Positions 9,456 through 19,504 of a DNA stretch of 45,511 nt are shown here, piece by piece; positions within the stretch are counted from its first letter, which is position 1, and the number at the start of each line of letters is the position of its first letter. Made by a program: the position numbers and the translations under genes. The notes under the pieces are model-generated. The model searched no databases, had not been told where the DNA came from, and worked only from the letters and a program-made list of their open reading frames with translations. Source of the DNA: Candidatus Pelagibacter sp. (GTDB taxonomy: Bacteria; Pseudomonadota; Alphaproteobacteria; Pelagibacterales; Pelagibacteraceae); assembly GCA_028097645.1 (NCBI GenBank), contig JAOHEU010000004.1, positions 1-45,511 on the forward strand, given 5' to 3'.

Positions 9456-10788
9456 GAAAAAAGATAAAAAAATTTTTATAAAGACATTCGGTTGTCAAAT
9501 GAATGAATATGACTCGAATAGAATATATGACTCAGTAAAAAAAATTGGTTATGAAAAAACAGAAAATTATGAAGATGCTAATTGCTATCTTTTAAATACA
9601 TGTCATATACGAGATAAAGCTAAAGAAAAAGTTTACCATGAGATCGGAAGAGTAAAAAAAATTTTCAGATCAAAAAGAAAGCCATTAGTGATTATTGTGG
9701 GGTGTGTCGCTCAAGCAGAAAATCAGGAAATGCTTAAAAGAGAACCATACATCGACCTTGTTATTGGACCACAAGCATACCATAAAATTAATGAGACAAT
9801 TTTAAATCATATTGAAAATAATAAAAAAACAGAGGAAATAGAGTTTGATGCTATTTCAAAATTTGAATATTTTAATAAAATTAAAAATAATTCTGGAAAA
9901 ACTTCTTCATTTTTAACTATCCAAGAAGGTTGTGATAAGTTTTGCCATTTTTGTGTAGTGCCATACACAAGAGGCCCAGAATATTCTAGACCATTTAAAC
10001 AAATCTTAGATGAGGCTAAATATTTAATAGATTCTGGTACACAAGAATTAATTTTACTTGGACAAAATGTGAATGCTTACAGTAATGAAAAGTATAAATT
10101 ATCAGATTTAATATTAGAGATCGAAAAATATTCTGACATTAAAAGGATTAGATATACAACATCTCACCCAAAAGATATGTCAGACGACTTAATCGAAGTT
10201 TATAAATATTCAAAAAAACTTATGCCACTAGTTCATTTACCAGTTCAAAGTGGGTCTAACAAAGTTTTAGAGCTAATGAATAGAAAACATACAATAAATG
10301 AATATTATAAAATACACGACCGTTTAAAAGAAATTAATCAGAATATTCAATTTTCTAGTGATTTTATAATAGGTTATCCGGGAGAAGAAGATATCGATTT
10401 TAATGCTACTTTTGAACTTATTCAAAAAATTAAATTTATAAATTCCTATTCTTTTATTTTTAGTCCAAGACCAGGAACAGTTGCAGCAAATTTAAAATTG
10501 ACTGACAGAAAAATTTCTATGGATAGATTAGAAAAAATTCAAAGCCAGCTATATGAAAATCAGATGCAGGTGAATAAATCTTTTGAAGATAAAACAATTA
10601 ATGTTTTGGTTGAGAATTTTACAGATGATAAAACCCAAGTTTTTGGTCGATCTGAATATATGACATCTGTAATTTTTAATGGTAAAAAAGAAGATGTTGG
10701 AAAAATTGTACCAGTGAAAATTAATAAAAGTAATCGAACCACTTTGTTTGGTGAAAGAGATTTTAGTTCTAATCAAAAGGTAGCATAG
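9418..10788 (+). CDS. miaB: tRNA-2-methylthio-N6-isopentenyladenosine37 methylthiotransferase
   Basis: Radical-SAM enzyme adding the methylthio group to i6A37 in tRNAs reading UNN codons. The N-terminal UPF0004 domain carries the auxiliary-cluster cysteines (FGCQMN, NTCHIRDKA, VGCVAQAE). The radical-SAM cluster motif CDKFCHFC gives C172, C176 and C179. A C-terminal TRAM domain follows. ATGs at codons 1, 5 and 6 (9418, 9430, 9433) are all possible starts; all overlap the preceding gene. Conserved synteny miaB-phoH-ybeY-lnt supports the call. Confidence 0.96.
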   Translation: MRKSMMTLQRLDKKKDKKIFIKTFGCQMNEYDSNRIYDSVKKIGYEKTENYEDANCYLLNTCHIRDKAKEKVYHEIGRVKKIFRSKRKPLVIIVGCVAQAENQEMLKREPYIDLVIGPQAYHKINETILNHIENNKKTEEIEFDAISKFEYFNKIKNNSGKTSSFLTIQEGCDKFCHFCVVPYTRGPEYSRPFKQILDEAKYLIDSGTQELILLGQNVNAYSNEKYKLSDLILEIEKYSDIKRIRYTTSHPKDMSDDLIEVYKYSKKLMPLVHLPVQSGSNKVLELMNRKHTINEYYKIHDRLKEINQNIQFSSDFIIGYPGEEDIDFNATFELIQKIKFINSYSFIFSPRPGTVAANLKLTDRKISMDRLEKIQSQLYENQMQVNKSFEDKTINVLVENFTDDKTQVFGRSEYMTSVIFNGKKEDVGKIVPVKINKSNRTTLFGERDFSSNQKVA

Positions 10789-10791
10789 CAA

Positions 10792-11787
10792 TTGAGCAGT
10801 TTAATAAAAAAAAATAGTGATACTTCCCTAAAGTTTGTTTATTCTGACAATAATTCTTTAAGTGTTATTTTTCATGATAATGAACTCTTGATTGGTGTTG
10901 TAGGTGAGTTTAATAAAAATTTAAAAGAATTAGAAAAAATTACAGAAACAAGTTTATATTCTAGAGGTAATTCAATTCTTATTAAATCAAATGCTGAAAA
11001 AAATGAAATAGTTAAAAATGCAATAAAATTTTTAGCTAATCAATTTATTAATAATGGCAGTATTGAAAATAAGGATATACTTTCTTCGGTAGATAATTTT
11101 ATGATTAACGAAAAAGTTAAAAATAATAATGTCACTGATATAATCAAGACTCCAAAAAAATCAATTATTCCAAGATCAGAAAAACAAAAAGATTATGTAA
11201 GGGCTTTGAGACAAAGCGACATAATAATTTCTGCGGGTCCAGCAGGAACTGGTAAAACATTTTTAGCGGTAGCTGTAGGCCTCACGATGTTATTAGAAAA
11301 AAAAATTGAGAGAATTATCTTATCTAGGCCAGCTGTTGAAGCAGGAGAAAGATTAGGATTTTTACCTGGTGACATGAAAGAAAAAGTTGATCCTTATTTA
11401 AGACCTTTATATGACTCATTGTATGATCTCTTTGATTTCGAAAAAATTCAAAGAATGATTGAAATTGGAGATATTGAAATAGCACCACTTGCTTTTATGA
11501 GAGGAAGAACTTTGAAAAATTCATTTGCAATATTAGATGAGTCGCAAAATGCAACAGATACACAAATTAAGATGTTTTTAACTAGAATAGGAGAAAATTC
11601 TAAAATAGTAGTTAATGGAGATCCAACACAAATTGATTTACCAAATAAAAATATGTCGGGTTTAGTAAGATCAAAAGAATTATTAGGTCATTTAAATGAA
11701 ATATCAGTTGTTGATTTTGATCATTCAGATGTGGTTAGACATCCACTAGTTTCTAAAATAGTTAAAGCCTACTCAAAAAATGATTAG
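10792..11787 (+). CDS. phoH: PhoH-like ATPase (YbeZ type)
   Basis: Cytoplasmic P-loop ATPase associated with RNA metabolism and, with YbeY, ribosome quality control and 16S maturation. Walker A GPAGTGKT is at residues 149-156; the Walker B-like AILDESQNAT and the PhoH stretch GRTLKNSF are present. The start is a TTG 3 bp after the miaB stop; there is no Met before about residue 104, so a non-ATG start is needed to keep the N-terminal KH-like region. It overlaps ybeY by 8 bp. The symbol follows common usage; the E. coli equivalent is ybeZ. Confidence 0.93.
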   Translation: MSSLIKKNSDTSLKFVYSDNNSLSVIFHDNELLIGVVGEFNKNLKELEKITETSLYSRGNSILIKSNAEKNEIVKNAIKFLANQFINNGSIENKDILSSVDNFMINEKVKNNNVTDIIKTPKKSIIPRSEKQKDYVRALRQSDIIISAGPAGTGKTFLAVAVGLTMLLEKKIERIILSRPAVEAGERLGFLPGDMKEKVDPYLRPLYDSLYDLFDFEKIQRMIEIGDIEIAPLAFMRGRTLKNSFAILDESQNATDTQIKMFLTRIGENSKIVVNGDPTQIDLPNKNMSGLVRSKELLGHLNEISVVDFDHSDVVRHPLVSKIVKAYSKND

Positions 11788-12241
11788 TATTGAAGTTTTC
11801 TCAGAAGAGAAAGCTTGGTCAAAAAAACTTAGAAAAAAAGAGCTTTTTTTCAAAGAAATTTGTAATTTCTTTCCTAGAAAATACCGATTTTCTAACAAGA
11901 AAATAACCCTTTCTTTACTTCTCTCTAACAATAAATCTATCAAAAAATTAAATAAGAATTTTAGAAATAAAAATAAGGCTACAGATATTCTTTCATTTCC
12001 TTTAGCAAAAAAAACATCAATAACTAAAAGTACTTATATTGGAGATATTATAATTAGTTATAATTTCATGAATAAACCTAAATCACAAAATATTAAAAAC
12101 TTTAAAGAAAAAGTAGTTAAAACTTTTATTCATGGATATCTTCACTTGTTAGGTTTTGACCACATAAAAGATAAAGATTATAGAAGAATGATTGGTGAGG
12201 AAGAAAAAATATATAAATCTGTAATTTCAAAGATTAACTAG
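11780..12241 (+). CDS. ybeY: Endoribonuclease YbeY, rRNA maturation factor
   Basis: Metal-dependent single-strand RNase acting on 16S rRNA 3' end maturation and 70S quality control. The diagnostic zinc motif HGYLHLLGFDH is present near residues 115-125, preceded by the conserved NKATDILSFPL. The 153-residue length is normal. It overlaps phoH by 8 bp and is followed 1 bp later by lnt; the CBS-domain gene (tlyC/corC) that usually separates ybeY from lnt is not here. Confidence 0.95.
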   Translation: MISIEVFSEEKAWSKKLRKKELFFKEICNFFPRKYRFSNKKITLSLLLSNNKSIKKLNKNFRNKNKATDILSFPLAKKTSITKSTYIGDIIISYNFMNKPKSQNIKNFKEKVVKTFIHGYLHLLGFDHIKDKDYRRMIGEEEKIYKSVISKIN

Positions 12242-12242
12242 G

Positions 12243-13787
12243 TTGATAAAAAAAAGATACATCGAGATAGTTTTTTTAATAATTTTAGGTGCAGCCTCAT
12301 CTTTAAGTTTACCTCCCTATAATTACTTAATAATAAATTTTTTTACCTTTAGTGCATTTTTTATATTCCTATTTAAAAAATCTAAAATTACTCAAAGTAA
12401 AAAACATTTCTTTATTTATGGGTGGCTATTTGGATTTGGTTATTTTTTATCAAGCTTGTATTGGATATCCATATCTTTAACATTTGATCAAAATTTTAAA
12501 TTTTTAATTCCCATAGCTCTTATTTTAGTACCTTTATTTCTAGGAATTTTTTATGGATTAGCTACTCTTTGTTTTATAATTTCAAAGTCTAAAAAAGTAG
12601 CAAGCTCCTTTTTAGTTTTTTCATTATTTTTTGGGGTTTTTGAATTTATTAGAGGTTCAATTTTAACTGGTTTTCCTTGGAATTTAATAGCCTATAGTTT
12701 TGTTAATCATTTAGAAATATTAAGCATTACCACATTAATAGGAACCTACGGATTTAATTTATTTTGCATTTCATTGTTTACTACTCCTGCAATCTTTATT
12801 CTAAGAGAAACAAAAAAAGATATAGCTGTGTGTTTAGTTTTTCTAGTCATGCCATTTCTATTTTATTTATATGGATCATCTTATAAAGAAAGATTTAACT
12901 CATCAGATACTATAAATTATGAATATAAAGTAAGAGCCATAGGTTCAAATATAAGTCTAGATAGATTTTATTCAAATATTGATCCAGTTTCTGTAATAAA
13001 TGAATTGATCGATATAAGTCAGCCTAATAAAGATGATAAAACAATATTTGTTTGGCCTGAGGGAATTCTACCTGATGTTTCTCAAAAAGAATTAATTGAA
13101 TTTAAGTGGTTATTTGAGGATACCTTTAATACAAATCATTTATTATTCATTGGAATTAATAGTCAAAAAACAAACAAAAAAAAAATTGATTATTTCAATT
13201 CCTTATCAATTTATGATCATAATTTAGAAATATTAAATTTTTACAACAAGATTAATCTGGTCCCATTTGGTGAATTTTTACCTTTTGAAAATATTCTAAA
13301 AAAATTTGGTTTAAGTGTAATTACAAATAACTATCAATCATTTTCTAATGGTGAAGATAGAAAAATTATAGATATAAAAAGAGATGATTTTTCCTTAAAA
13401 ATATTACCATTAATTTGTTATGAAATTATATATTCAGGTAAAATATTTAATAACTCAAATTTTGATTTAATGGTGAATATCTCTGAAGATGGTTGGTTTG
13501 GCAATTCGATAGGACCCAAACAACATTTTTCTCATAGTATTTTTAGAGCAGTTGAAAGTGGTAAGTATTTATTACGTTCAGCAAATAATGGTATTGCAGC
13601 TATTGTTAATCCCCTAGGTGTTGTTGAGCAAAAAGTTGAATATGGCCAGTCAGGCTATATAGATTTTAAAAAAGCTAAAAAAACAAAACCAACATTATTT
13701 TCTAAATATGGAAATAAAATTTTTATAATATTAATTTTACTATATATTTTTTTGATATTTTCATTTAATAGATTTAAAAATGAGTAA
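12243..13787 (+). CDS. lnt: Apolipoprotein N-acyltransferase
   Basis: Adds the third acyl chain to lipoproteins at the inner membrane. The first about 210 residues are membrane helices. The C-terminal carbon-nitrogen hydrolase domain shows the expected catalytic triad contexts: WPEGIL (Glu), [12 protein letters not shown] (Lys) and PLICYEIIY (Cys). A final hydrophobic helix ([17 protein letters not shown]) closes the protein. The start is a TTG immediately after the ybeY stop; it keeps the first membrane segment intact. It overlaps metK by 8 bp. It would modify lipoproteins such as the small one near 38500. Confidence 0.95.
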   Translation: MIKKRYIEIVFLIILGAASSLSLPPYNYLIINFFTFSAFFIFLFKKSKITQSKKHFFIYGWLFGFGYFLSSLYWISISLTFDQNFKFLIPIALILVPLFLGIFYGLATLCFIISKSKKVASSFLVFSLFFGVFEFIRGSILTGFPWNLIAYSFVNHLEILSITTLIGTYGFNLFCISLFTTPAIFILRETKKDIAVCLVFLVMPFLFYLYGSSYKERFNSSDTINYEYKVRAIGSNISLDRFYSNIDPVSVINELIDISQPNKDDKTIFVWPEGILPDVSQKELIEFKWLFEDTFNTNHLLFIGINSQKTNKKKIDYFNSLSIYDHNLEILNFYNKINLVPFGEFLPFENILKKFGLSVITNNYQSFSNGEDRKIIDIKRDDFSLKILPLICYEIIYSGKIFNNSNFDLMVNISEDGWFGNSIGPKQHFSHSIFRAVESGKYLLRSANNGIAAIVNPLGVVEQKVEYGQSGYIDFKKAKKTKPTLFSKYGNKIFIILILLYIFLIFSFNRFKNE

Positions 13788-14949
13788 TTTAAAAAATTTT
13801 CTTTTTACAAGTGAGTCAGTATCCGAGGGTCATCCGGATAAAGTTTCAGATAGAATCTCTGATATGGTGGTTGATAGTTATCTATCTGGAGATCCATTTT
13901 CAAGAGTTGCATGTGAAACACTAACAACAACAAACAAAGTAGTTTTAGCGGGAGAAGTTAGAGGACCTGAGATAAAAAAAGATGAATTAATTGAAAAAGT
14001 TAGAAACTGCATAAAAGATATTGGCTATGATCAGGAAGGTTTTACTTGGAGGGAAGCAACAAAAATAGAAAGCCATCTTCATTCGCAATCTGCTGACATT
14101 GCAATGGGTGTAGATTCATCTGGAAATAAAGATGAAGGAGCTGGAGACCAAGGTATTATGTTTGGATATGCTTGTAATGAAACTGATGTTTTAATGCCAG
14201 CACCTATTCATTACTCTCATAAAATTTTAAGATTAATGGCGGAGGATAGAAAGTCAGGAAAGTTAAAAAATATAGAACCAGACAGTAAGAGCCAAGTTAC
14301 TTTTGAATACGTTGATGGAAAGCCTACAAAAGTAAAATCTGTGGTGATATCTTCTCAGCATTCTGCAGAAGTTAATCAAGCACAAGTTAGAGATTTATTA
14401 AGACCTTACATGCTGCAATCTATTCCATCAAATTTTCTTGAAGGTTTTAATGAAGAAGAGTTTTACGTTAATCCAACAGGTAATTTTGTTATTGGAGGTC
14501 CAGATGGAGACTGTGGGTTAACAGGAAGAAAAATTATTGTAGATACATATGGTGGCGCTGCACCTCATGGTGGTGGAGCTTTTTCTGGAAAAGATCCTAC
14601 AAAAGTAGACAGGTCTGCAGCTTATGCAGCAAGATATATTGCAAAGAATGTTGTTGCTTCAAAAATTGCAGATAAGTGCTTAATTCAATTAGCTTATGCA
14701 ATTGGTGTTTCTAAACCATTGTCAATTTATGTTGATTTATTTGATAACGATTTAGAAAAAAATAAATTTGTTGTAGATAAGATAAATGAAAATTTTGATC
14801 TAAGCCCTCGAGGTATTAGAGAGATGCTAAATTTAAATAAGCCAATATACGAGAAAACAGCTGCCTATGGGCATTTTGGAAGAACACCAGATGATAATGG
14901 CTCATTTTCTTGGGAAAAAACTGATAAAACTAGCCATTTTTCTAAATAG
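13780..14949 (+). CDS. metK: S-adenosylmethionine synthase
   Basis: Makes SAM from methionine and ATP. All signature stretches are visible: [26 protein letters not shown], the hexapeptide-type loop [16 protein letters not shown], and GHFGR near the C-terminus. At 389 residues it is full length. The start lies inside the end of lnt, so there is no leader of its own and no room for a SAM riboswitch. The SAM it makes would supply MiaB and UbiE in this window. Confidence 0.97.
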   Translation: MSNLKNFLFTSESVSEGHPDKVSDRISDMVVDSYLSGDPFSRVACETLTTTNKVVLAGEVRGPEIKKDELIEKVRNCIKDIGYDQEGFTWREATKIESHLHSQSADIAMGVDSSGNKDEGAGDQGIMFGYACNETDVLMPAPIHYSHKILRLMAEDRKSGKLKNIEPDSKSQVTFEYVDGKPTKVKSVVISSQHSAEVNQAQVRDLLRPYMLQSIPSNFLEGFNEEEFYVNPTGNFVIGGPDGDCGLTGRKIIVDTYGGAAPHGGGAFSGKDPTKVDRSAAYAARYIAKNVVASKIADKCLIQLAYAIGVSKPLSIYVDLFDNDLEKNKFVVDKINENFDLSPRGIREMLNLNKPIYEKTAAYGHFGRTPDDNGSFSWEKTDKTSHFSK

Positions 14950-14955
14950 TTTCTG

Positions 14956-14983
14956 TTGAATTAAAAAAAAACTTTACTATATT
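14956..14983 (+). promoter_or_regulatory. Predicted sigma70 promoter for nusA
   Basis: TTGAAT (14956-14961), a 16-bp spacer and TATATT (14978-14983) lie in the short gap between metK and nusA. Transcription would start near 14990 and give a leader of about 58 nt that contains the terminator hairpin at 15006. Read by eye; AT-rich DNA makes chance matches easier. Confidence 0.5.
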
Positions 14984-15005
14984 GCCCTTACATTATTGAA
15001 TTTAC

Positions 15006-15032
15006 AAAATGGGCATTAGCCCATTTTTTTTT
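15006..15032 (+). terminator. Intrinsic terminator upstream of the nusA start codon
   Basis: Stem AAAATGGGC (15006-15014) pairs with GCCCATTTT (15019-15027) around an ATTA loop, followed by more T residues to 15032. It terminates metK readthrough and, if the promoter at 14956 is used, lies inside the nusA leader. The GGAG at 15033-15036, just after the T-run, is the nusA ribosome-binding site. Confidence 0.8.
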
Positions 15033-15047
15033 GGAGCAAACAAAAAC

Positions 15048-16601
15048 ATGTTAAATAAAAGAGCAGATAAATTAGAATTATTAAGAATAGCTGAAGCTGT
15101 AGCTTTAGAAAAATCTATCGACAAAGAACTAATCATTAGTTCAATGGAAACTGGAATTGCAAAAGCAGCAAAGTCAAAATTTGGTCAGGAAAATGAAATA
15201 AAAGTTTCAATTAATAGAGATAATGGTGACATTGAAATCTTTAGAAAATTGATTGTTGCTGAAAATCCAGAAAACTCTAATACAGAAATTAAACTTGAAG
15301 ACGCAATTAATCTAAATGAAATTAACAAAGACAAAGCAGTTGGAGATGAGGTGTTACAACCTTTACCATCTTTTGACTTTGGAAGAATTGCAGCTCAAAC
15401 GGCGAAACAAGTAATCAGTTTTAATGTAAGAGAAGCTGAGAGAGAAAGACAATACAATGACTTTATTGATAAAAAAGATACAATTTTAAGTGGTATTGTT
15501 AAAAGACTAGAATTTGGAAATGTTATTGCAGATCTTGGACGTACAGAAGCAATTATCCAAAAAAATGAAATGATACCAAGAGAAAATATTAAAGCTGGAG
15601 ATAGAATTAAAGCTTATTGCTATGATGTAAGAAGAGAACCGAGAGGACAACAAATTTTCTTATCAAGAGCACACCCAAAGTTTATGGAAAAGCTTTTTGT
15701 TCAAGAAGTTCCAGAAATTTATGATGGATTGATTGAAATAAAATCTTCATCAAGGGATCCAGGTAGCAGAGCAAAAATTTGTGTTAAGGCAGTAGACACA
15801 TCTCTTGATCCAGTTGGAGCTTGCGTAGGTATGAGAGGATCTAGAGTTCAAGCTGTTGTGAATGAATTACAAGGTGAAAAAATTGATATTGTAAATTGGT
15901 CTGAAGATCCAGCAATTTTGGTTTCAAATGCTTTATCACCAGCAGAAGTCCAAAGAGTAAATGTAGATTCAGAAAGAAAAAAATTAGACGTAATTTTAAC
16001 TGAAGAAAATTTAAGTAAAGCGATTGGAAGAAGAGGTCAAAACGTAAGACTTGCAACTAAGTTATTAAATTATGAAATTAATATAATGACCGATGCAGAA
16101 GATTCAGAAAGAAGACAATCTGAATTTAAAGAAAAAACAGAAAATTTTGTAAAAAACTTAGAGTTAGATGAAACGTTGGGTCAATTACTAGTTGCGGAAG
16201 GATTTTCATCAATAGATGATATCAAAGATACTACTGCAGAAAGTTTAATGAAAATTGAAGGTATTGAAGAAGATACTGCAAAAGCGTTAATAGAAAGAGC
16301 AAAAGAATTTCATCAAAAGGATCAAGAAGATATTTCAGAAAGAATAAAAGAATTAGGTCTTCAAGATGCTTTGATAAATTTAAAAGGACTAACGCCTGGA
16401 ATGTTAATGACTTTAGGTGATCAAAAAATTCTAACTTTAGAAGATTTTGCTGATTTAGCATCAGATGAGCTAACAGGTGGATTTGATATCGTTAAAGGTG
16501 AAAGAGTAAAAATCCAAGGTTACCTGGAAGATTTTGCTTTATCAAAAGAAGAAGCGGATGAACTGATTATGTCTGCGAGAAATATTGTCTACAAAGATTG
16601 A
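15048..16601 (+). CDS. nusA: Transcription termination/antitermination factor NusA
   Basis: RNA polymerase-associated factor with N-terminal polymerase-binding domain, S1 domain, two KH domains (SKAIGRRGQNVRLATKLL marks the second) and two C-terminal acidic helix-hairpin-helix repeats (about residues 360-517). The frame extends 13 codons upstream to 15009, but that stretch encodes the terminator hairpin. The ATG at 15048 gives the normal alphaproteobacterial start MLNKRADKLELLRIAEAVA and has GGAG 11 nt upstream. Protein length is 517. rimP, which normally precedes nusA, is not in this window. Confidence 0.96.
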   Translation: MLNKRADKLELLRIAEAVALEKSIDKELIISSMETGIAKAAKSKFGQENEIKVSINRDNGDIEIFRKLIVAENPENSNTEIKLEDAINLNEINKDKAVGDEVLQPLPSFDFGRIAAQTAKQVISFNVREAERERQYNDFIDKKDTILSGIVKRLEFGNVIADLGRTEAIIQKNEMIPRENIKAGDRIKAYCYDVRREPRGQQIFLSRAHPKFMEKLFVQEVPEIYDGLIEIKSSSRDPGSRAKICVKAVDTSLDPVGACVGMRGSRVQAVVNELQGEKIDIVNWSEDPAILVSNALSPAEVQRVNVDSERKKLDVILTEENLSKAIGRRGQNVRLATKLLNYEINIMTDAEDSERRQSEFKEKTENFVKNLELDETLGQLLVAEGFSSIDDIKDTTAESLMKIEGIEEDTAKALIERAKEFHQKDQEDISERIKELGLQDALINLKGLTPGMLMTLGDQKILTLEDFADLASDELTGGFDIVKGERVKIQGYLEDFALSKEEADELIMSARNIVYKD

Positions 16602-16611
16602 GTGATGAGCT

Positions 16612-18831
16612 ATGGAAAAGAAAACAAAATTAACAATATCTGGCACAGCCAAAAAATCGTTCAAAAATATTGAGCTTGCAAAAACTCAAGGAAAAAATTC
16701 TGTAGTAATAGAAAAACAACCAAGCAAATTTCCAAGCAGAGGTGGATCGTCTAGACCTGGAGGCTTTAAGCCGAAAACGACCTCAACATTTAATAGAGGA
16801 GCTACCGTAAAACCCTCATTTGCACCTAAATTACCCCCAATAACAAATGACTTTGAGCGAAGAAAGTTGGCGGAGCAAAGAGCCACAAAAAGACTTAAAG
16901 GGGACAATGATAATAAAGATAAAAAAACTTTAAAAGCTGGAACCAAAAAAAGAGAATTAAAATTAACTGTCTCACGAGCTTTAAGTGATGAAATTGAAGC
17001 GAGAGAAAGAAGCTTAGCCTCTGTTAAGAGAGCAAGGCAAAAAGAGAATAAAAATTTAACCAAAGAAGAAGCTCAAGAAAATTTAAAACCAGTTAAACGA
17101 GATGTGAATATTCCAGAAGCTATTACTGTCAGAGAGCTTGCTAACAGAATGGCTGAACAATCGAGTAATGTTATTAAGTTTTTATTTGGAATGGGTGTAA
17201 CAGTAACTATTAATCAAACATTAGCAGCTGACACTGCTGAATACTTAGTAAAAGAGTTTGGACATAATCCGATTAGAGAAGAAAAAGCTGAAGAAATAAT
17301 TCAAAAGATTAAAGCTACAAGAGTAGAAAATTTAAAAAATAGACCACCAATCATAACCGTGATGGGTCACGTAGACCATGGTAAAACTTCAGTGCTAGAT
17401 GTTTTAAGAAGTGCAAATGTTGTATCGGGAGAATTTGGTGGAATAACTCAACATATTGGAGCCTATCAAATAGAAAGCCAATCTAATAAATTAACTTTTA
17501 TTGACACACCAGGTCACGCTGCATTTACAGAAATGAGAGCAAGAGGTTCTAAATTAACAGATGTGGTTGTATTAGTGGTAGCTGCTGATGATGGTGTTAA
17601 ACCACAAACAGTAGAGTCTATAAAACACGCTAAAGCTGCAAATGTTCCGATAGTTGTAGCCATTAACAAATGTGATTTACCAGATGCAGATCCACAAAAA
17701 ATTAAAAACCAATTACTAGAGCATGAGCTTATTGCTGAAGATTTATCAGGTGATACTTTAATGGTTGAAATCTCAGCAACAACTAAAATGAATTTAGATA
17801 AATTGGTTGAAGCAATTATTTTACAAGCTGAAATATTAGATTTAAAAACTGATTTCGAATCTAAGGCTACGGGAATTGTATTAGAATCTAAAATTGATGT
17901 TGGAAGAGGACCTGTTGCAACAATCATAGTAACTACTGGAACTTTAAAAAGAGGAGACTTTTTTGTAAGTGGTTTGAAATGGGGAAAAGTTAGAGCAATA
18001 ATTGATGATAAAGGAAAAAATATCAACGAAGCGCCTCCATCAGCACCTGTTGAAATTTTAGGAATCAATGGCGCAGCAAAATCTGGAGACGATTTCATTG
18101 TTGTTGACAATGAAAAAGAGGCAAAAACTTTAAGTGAAAACAGAGCTCAAGAAAGTAAAGATGCTAAAAACCCATTAACATTTGCAACGCAAGACTCAGC
18201 TTTTTCAGATAATTCAGCTGAGGAATTAAATTTAATAATTAAATCCGATGTACATGGATCATCTGAAGCAATTAAAAATGCAATTGGTCAGATTAAACAT
18301 GATGAAGTTAAACCAAAAATAATTTTAGCAGATATTGGAATGGTAACTGAAACAGATGTTACTTTAGCTAAAGCTTCCAATGCAGTTTTAATTGCATTCA
18401 ATGTTAAGCCAAGTAAGGAAGCAAAAAAATTAGCAGAAAATGAAAAAATTAAAATCTCATCATATAATATTATTTATGAAGTTTTAGATTATATAAAACA
18501 AAAAATGTCAGGATTATTATCTCCCGATATTCAAGAAACAGTTACAGGTACTGCTCAAATTTTAGAAATTTTTAAAGTCTCAGGAGCTGGAAAAGTAGCA
18601 GGGTCAAAAGTGATGGAAGGTGAAATTACCACTACTTCAGACGTTAGAATAATAAGAGACGGAGCAATCATTTATACAGGAAAAGTTGGAACTCTATTTA
18701 GAGAAAAAAACCAAGTAAAACAGGTTAGTAACGGTCAAGAGTGTGGAATTACAGTAAAAGATTACATGGATTTCCAAAAAAACGACACAATAGAGGCATT
18801 TAGTGTAACATCTACTGAGAGAATGATTTAA
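16612..18831 (+). CDS. infB: Translation initiation factor IF-2
   Basis: GTPase that brings initiator tRNA to the 30S subunit. The N-terminal about 170 residues are basic and low complexity, with an IF2 assembly region at about 170-220 (PEAITVRELANRMAEQSSN). The G domain has GHVDHGKTS at 252-260, DTPGHAAF, and NKCD. Domains II, III and the tRNA-binding C-terminal domain complete the protein. At 739 residues it is short for an alphaproteobacterium because the N-terminal extension is reduced. It begins 10 bp after nusA with no ylxR gene between, and overlaps rbfA by 1 bp (TAATG). Confidence 0.97.
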   Translation: MEKKTKLTISGTAKKSFKNIELAKTQGKNSVVIEKQPSKFPSRGGSSRPGGFKPKTTSTFNRGATVKPSFAPKLPPITNDFERRKLAEQRATKRLKGDNDNKDKKTLKAGTKKRELKLTVSRALSDEIEARERSLASVKRARQKENKNLTKEEAQENLKPVKRDVNIPEAITVRELANRMAEQSSNVIKFLFGMGVTVTINQTLAADTAEYLVKEFGHNPIREEKAEEIIQKIKATRVENLKNRPPIITVMGHVDHGKTSVLDVLRSANVVSGEFGGITQHIGAYQIESQSNKLTFIDTPGHAAFTEMRARGSKLTDVVVLVVAADDGVKPQTVESIKHAKAANVPIVVAINKCDLPDADPQKIKNQLLEHELIAEDLSGDTLMVEISATTKMNLDKLVEAIILQAEILDLKTDFESKATGIVLESKIDVGRGPVATIIVTTGTLKRGDFFVSGLKWGKVRAIIDDKGKNINEAPPSAPVEILGINGAAKSGDDFIVVDNEKEAKTLSENRAQESKDAKNPLTFATQDSAFSDNSAEELNLIIKSDVHGSSEAIKNAIGQIKHDEVKPKIILADIGMVTETDVTLAKASNAVLIAFNVKPSKEAKKLAENEKIKISSYNIIYEVLDYIKQKMSGLLSPDIQETVTGTAQILEIFKVSGAGKVAGSKVMEGEITTTSDVRIIRDGAIIYTGKVGTLFREKNQVKQVSNGQECGITVKDYMDFQKNDTIEAFSVTSTERMI

Positions 18832-19199
18832 TGAGCGATAGAATTGGAAAGCCAATATCACAAAGACAGCTAAGGGTCGGAGAAATGATCAAGCAGTCTT
18901 TAAGCATGATTTTTATAAAAAATGAGGCTAAGGTCCCGAATTTAGAAACTAATACTATAACGGTTACTGAGGTAAGAATGAGCCAAGACTTGAAAATTGC
19001 TAAAGCATATGTGCTTCCATTGGGTGGCAAAAATGCAGAGGAAGTGATTGAAGTTTTAAAAAAATACTCATTTTTAATTAGAAAAATTTTATCACAAAAA
19101 GTGGTTATGAAATTTTTACCAAAATTACTCTTTAGAAAAGACGAATCTTTTGAGTATGCGGAAAAAATAGAAAACTTAATAAAACAAACAAATAAATAG
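18831..19199 (+). CDS. rbfA: Ribosome-binding factor A
   Basis: Small KH-like factor needed for late 16S maturation of the 30S subunit. The 122-residue sequence starts GKPISQRQLRVGEMIKQSLS and contains ITVTEVRMSQDLKIAKAYV, typical of RbfA. The start ATG shares one base with the infB stop, so translation is probably coupled. It is followed after 12 bp by rpsO; truB, usual at this point, is missing. Confidence 0.95.
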   Translation: MSDRIGKPISQRQLRVGEMIKQSLSMIFIKNEAKVPNLETNTITVTEVRMSQDLKIAKAYVLPLGGKNAEEVIEVLKKYSFLIRKILSQKVVMKFLPKLLFRKDESFEYAEKIENLIKQTNK

Positions 19200-19211
19200 G
19201 AAAAAAGAGGC

Positions 19212-19460
19212 ATGAACAAAAAGGCACAAGAATTAGCAATGCACGAAAAAGATACTGGATCTTCAGAGGTGCAGATAGCTTTGCTAACAGAGAAAATTGA
19301 AACTCTCTCTACACACATTAAGCAATTCAAAAAAGACAAACATTCATCTGTTGGATTGTTGAGAGCGGTAAATAGAAGAAAGAAATTGTTAGAATACCTA
19401 AAGAATACAAAAATGGATTCTTACAAAAATGTACTGTCGAAATTGGGATTAAGAAAATAA
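19212..19460 (+). CDS. rpsO: 30S ribosomal protein S15
   Basis: Primary 16S-binding protein of the 30S platform. EKDTGSSEVQIALLTEKI and VNRRKKLLEYLKNTK are hallmark S15 stretches. At 82 residues it is several residues shorter than the usual 89, mainly at the N-terminus (starts NKKAQELAMHEKDTG). AAGAGG at 19205-19210 lies very close (1 nt) to the ATG. Confidence 0.96.
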   Translation: MNKKAQELAMHEKDTGSSEVQIALLTEKIETLSTHIKQFKKDKHSSVGLLRAVNRRKKLLEYLKNTKMDSYKNVLSKLGLRK

Positions 19461-19486
19461 AGATCAAGATAGATAGAACGGAATGG

Positions 19487-19504
19487 AACGAAACGAACGA
19501 AACG
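19487..19504 (+). repeat. Tandem 9-mer AACGAAACG x2 in the rpsO-pnp spacer
   Basis: Two perfect head-to-tail copies (19487-19495 and 19496-19504) lie in the 57-bp leader before pnp. The surrounding RNA is almost pyrimidine-free from about 19475 to the pnp ATG and carries five AACG units. It has no obvious hairpin and is not coding. Confidence 0.85.

Noticed and set aside
13700..13790. SAM riboswitch upstream of metK
   Set aside because: metK starts inside the end of lnt; there is no non-coding leader to hold a riboswitch.
15009..15047. N-terminal extension of NusA by 13 codons
   Set aside because: The stretch is the terminator hairpin and its T-run, does not resemble NusA, and the ATG at 15048 has a ribosome-binding site.
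17514..18110. Long open frame on the minus strand inside infB (198 codons), and similar ones in nusA, pnp, maeB and rbfA
   Set aside because: They lie wholly opposite clearly recognisable conserved genes, have no family features, and arise from codon bias of the sense gene.
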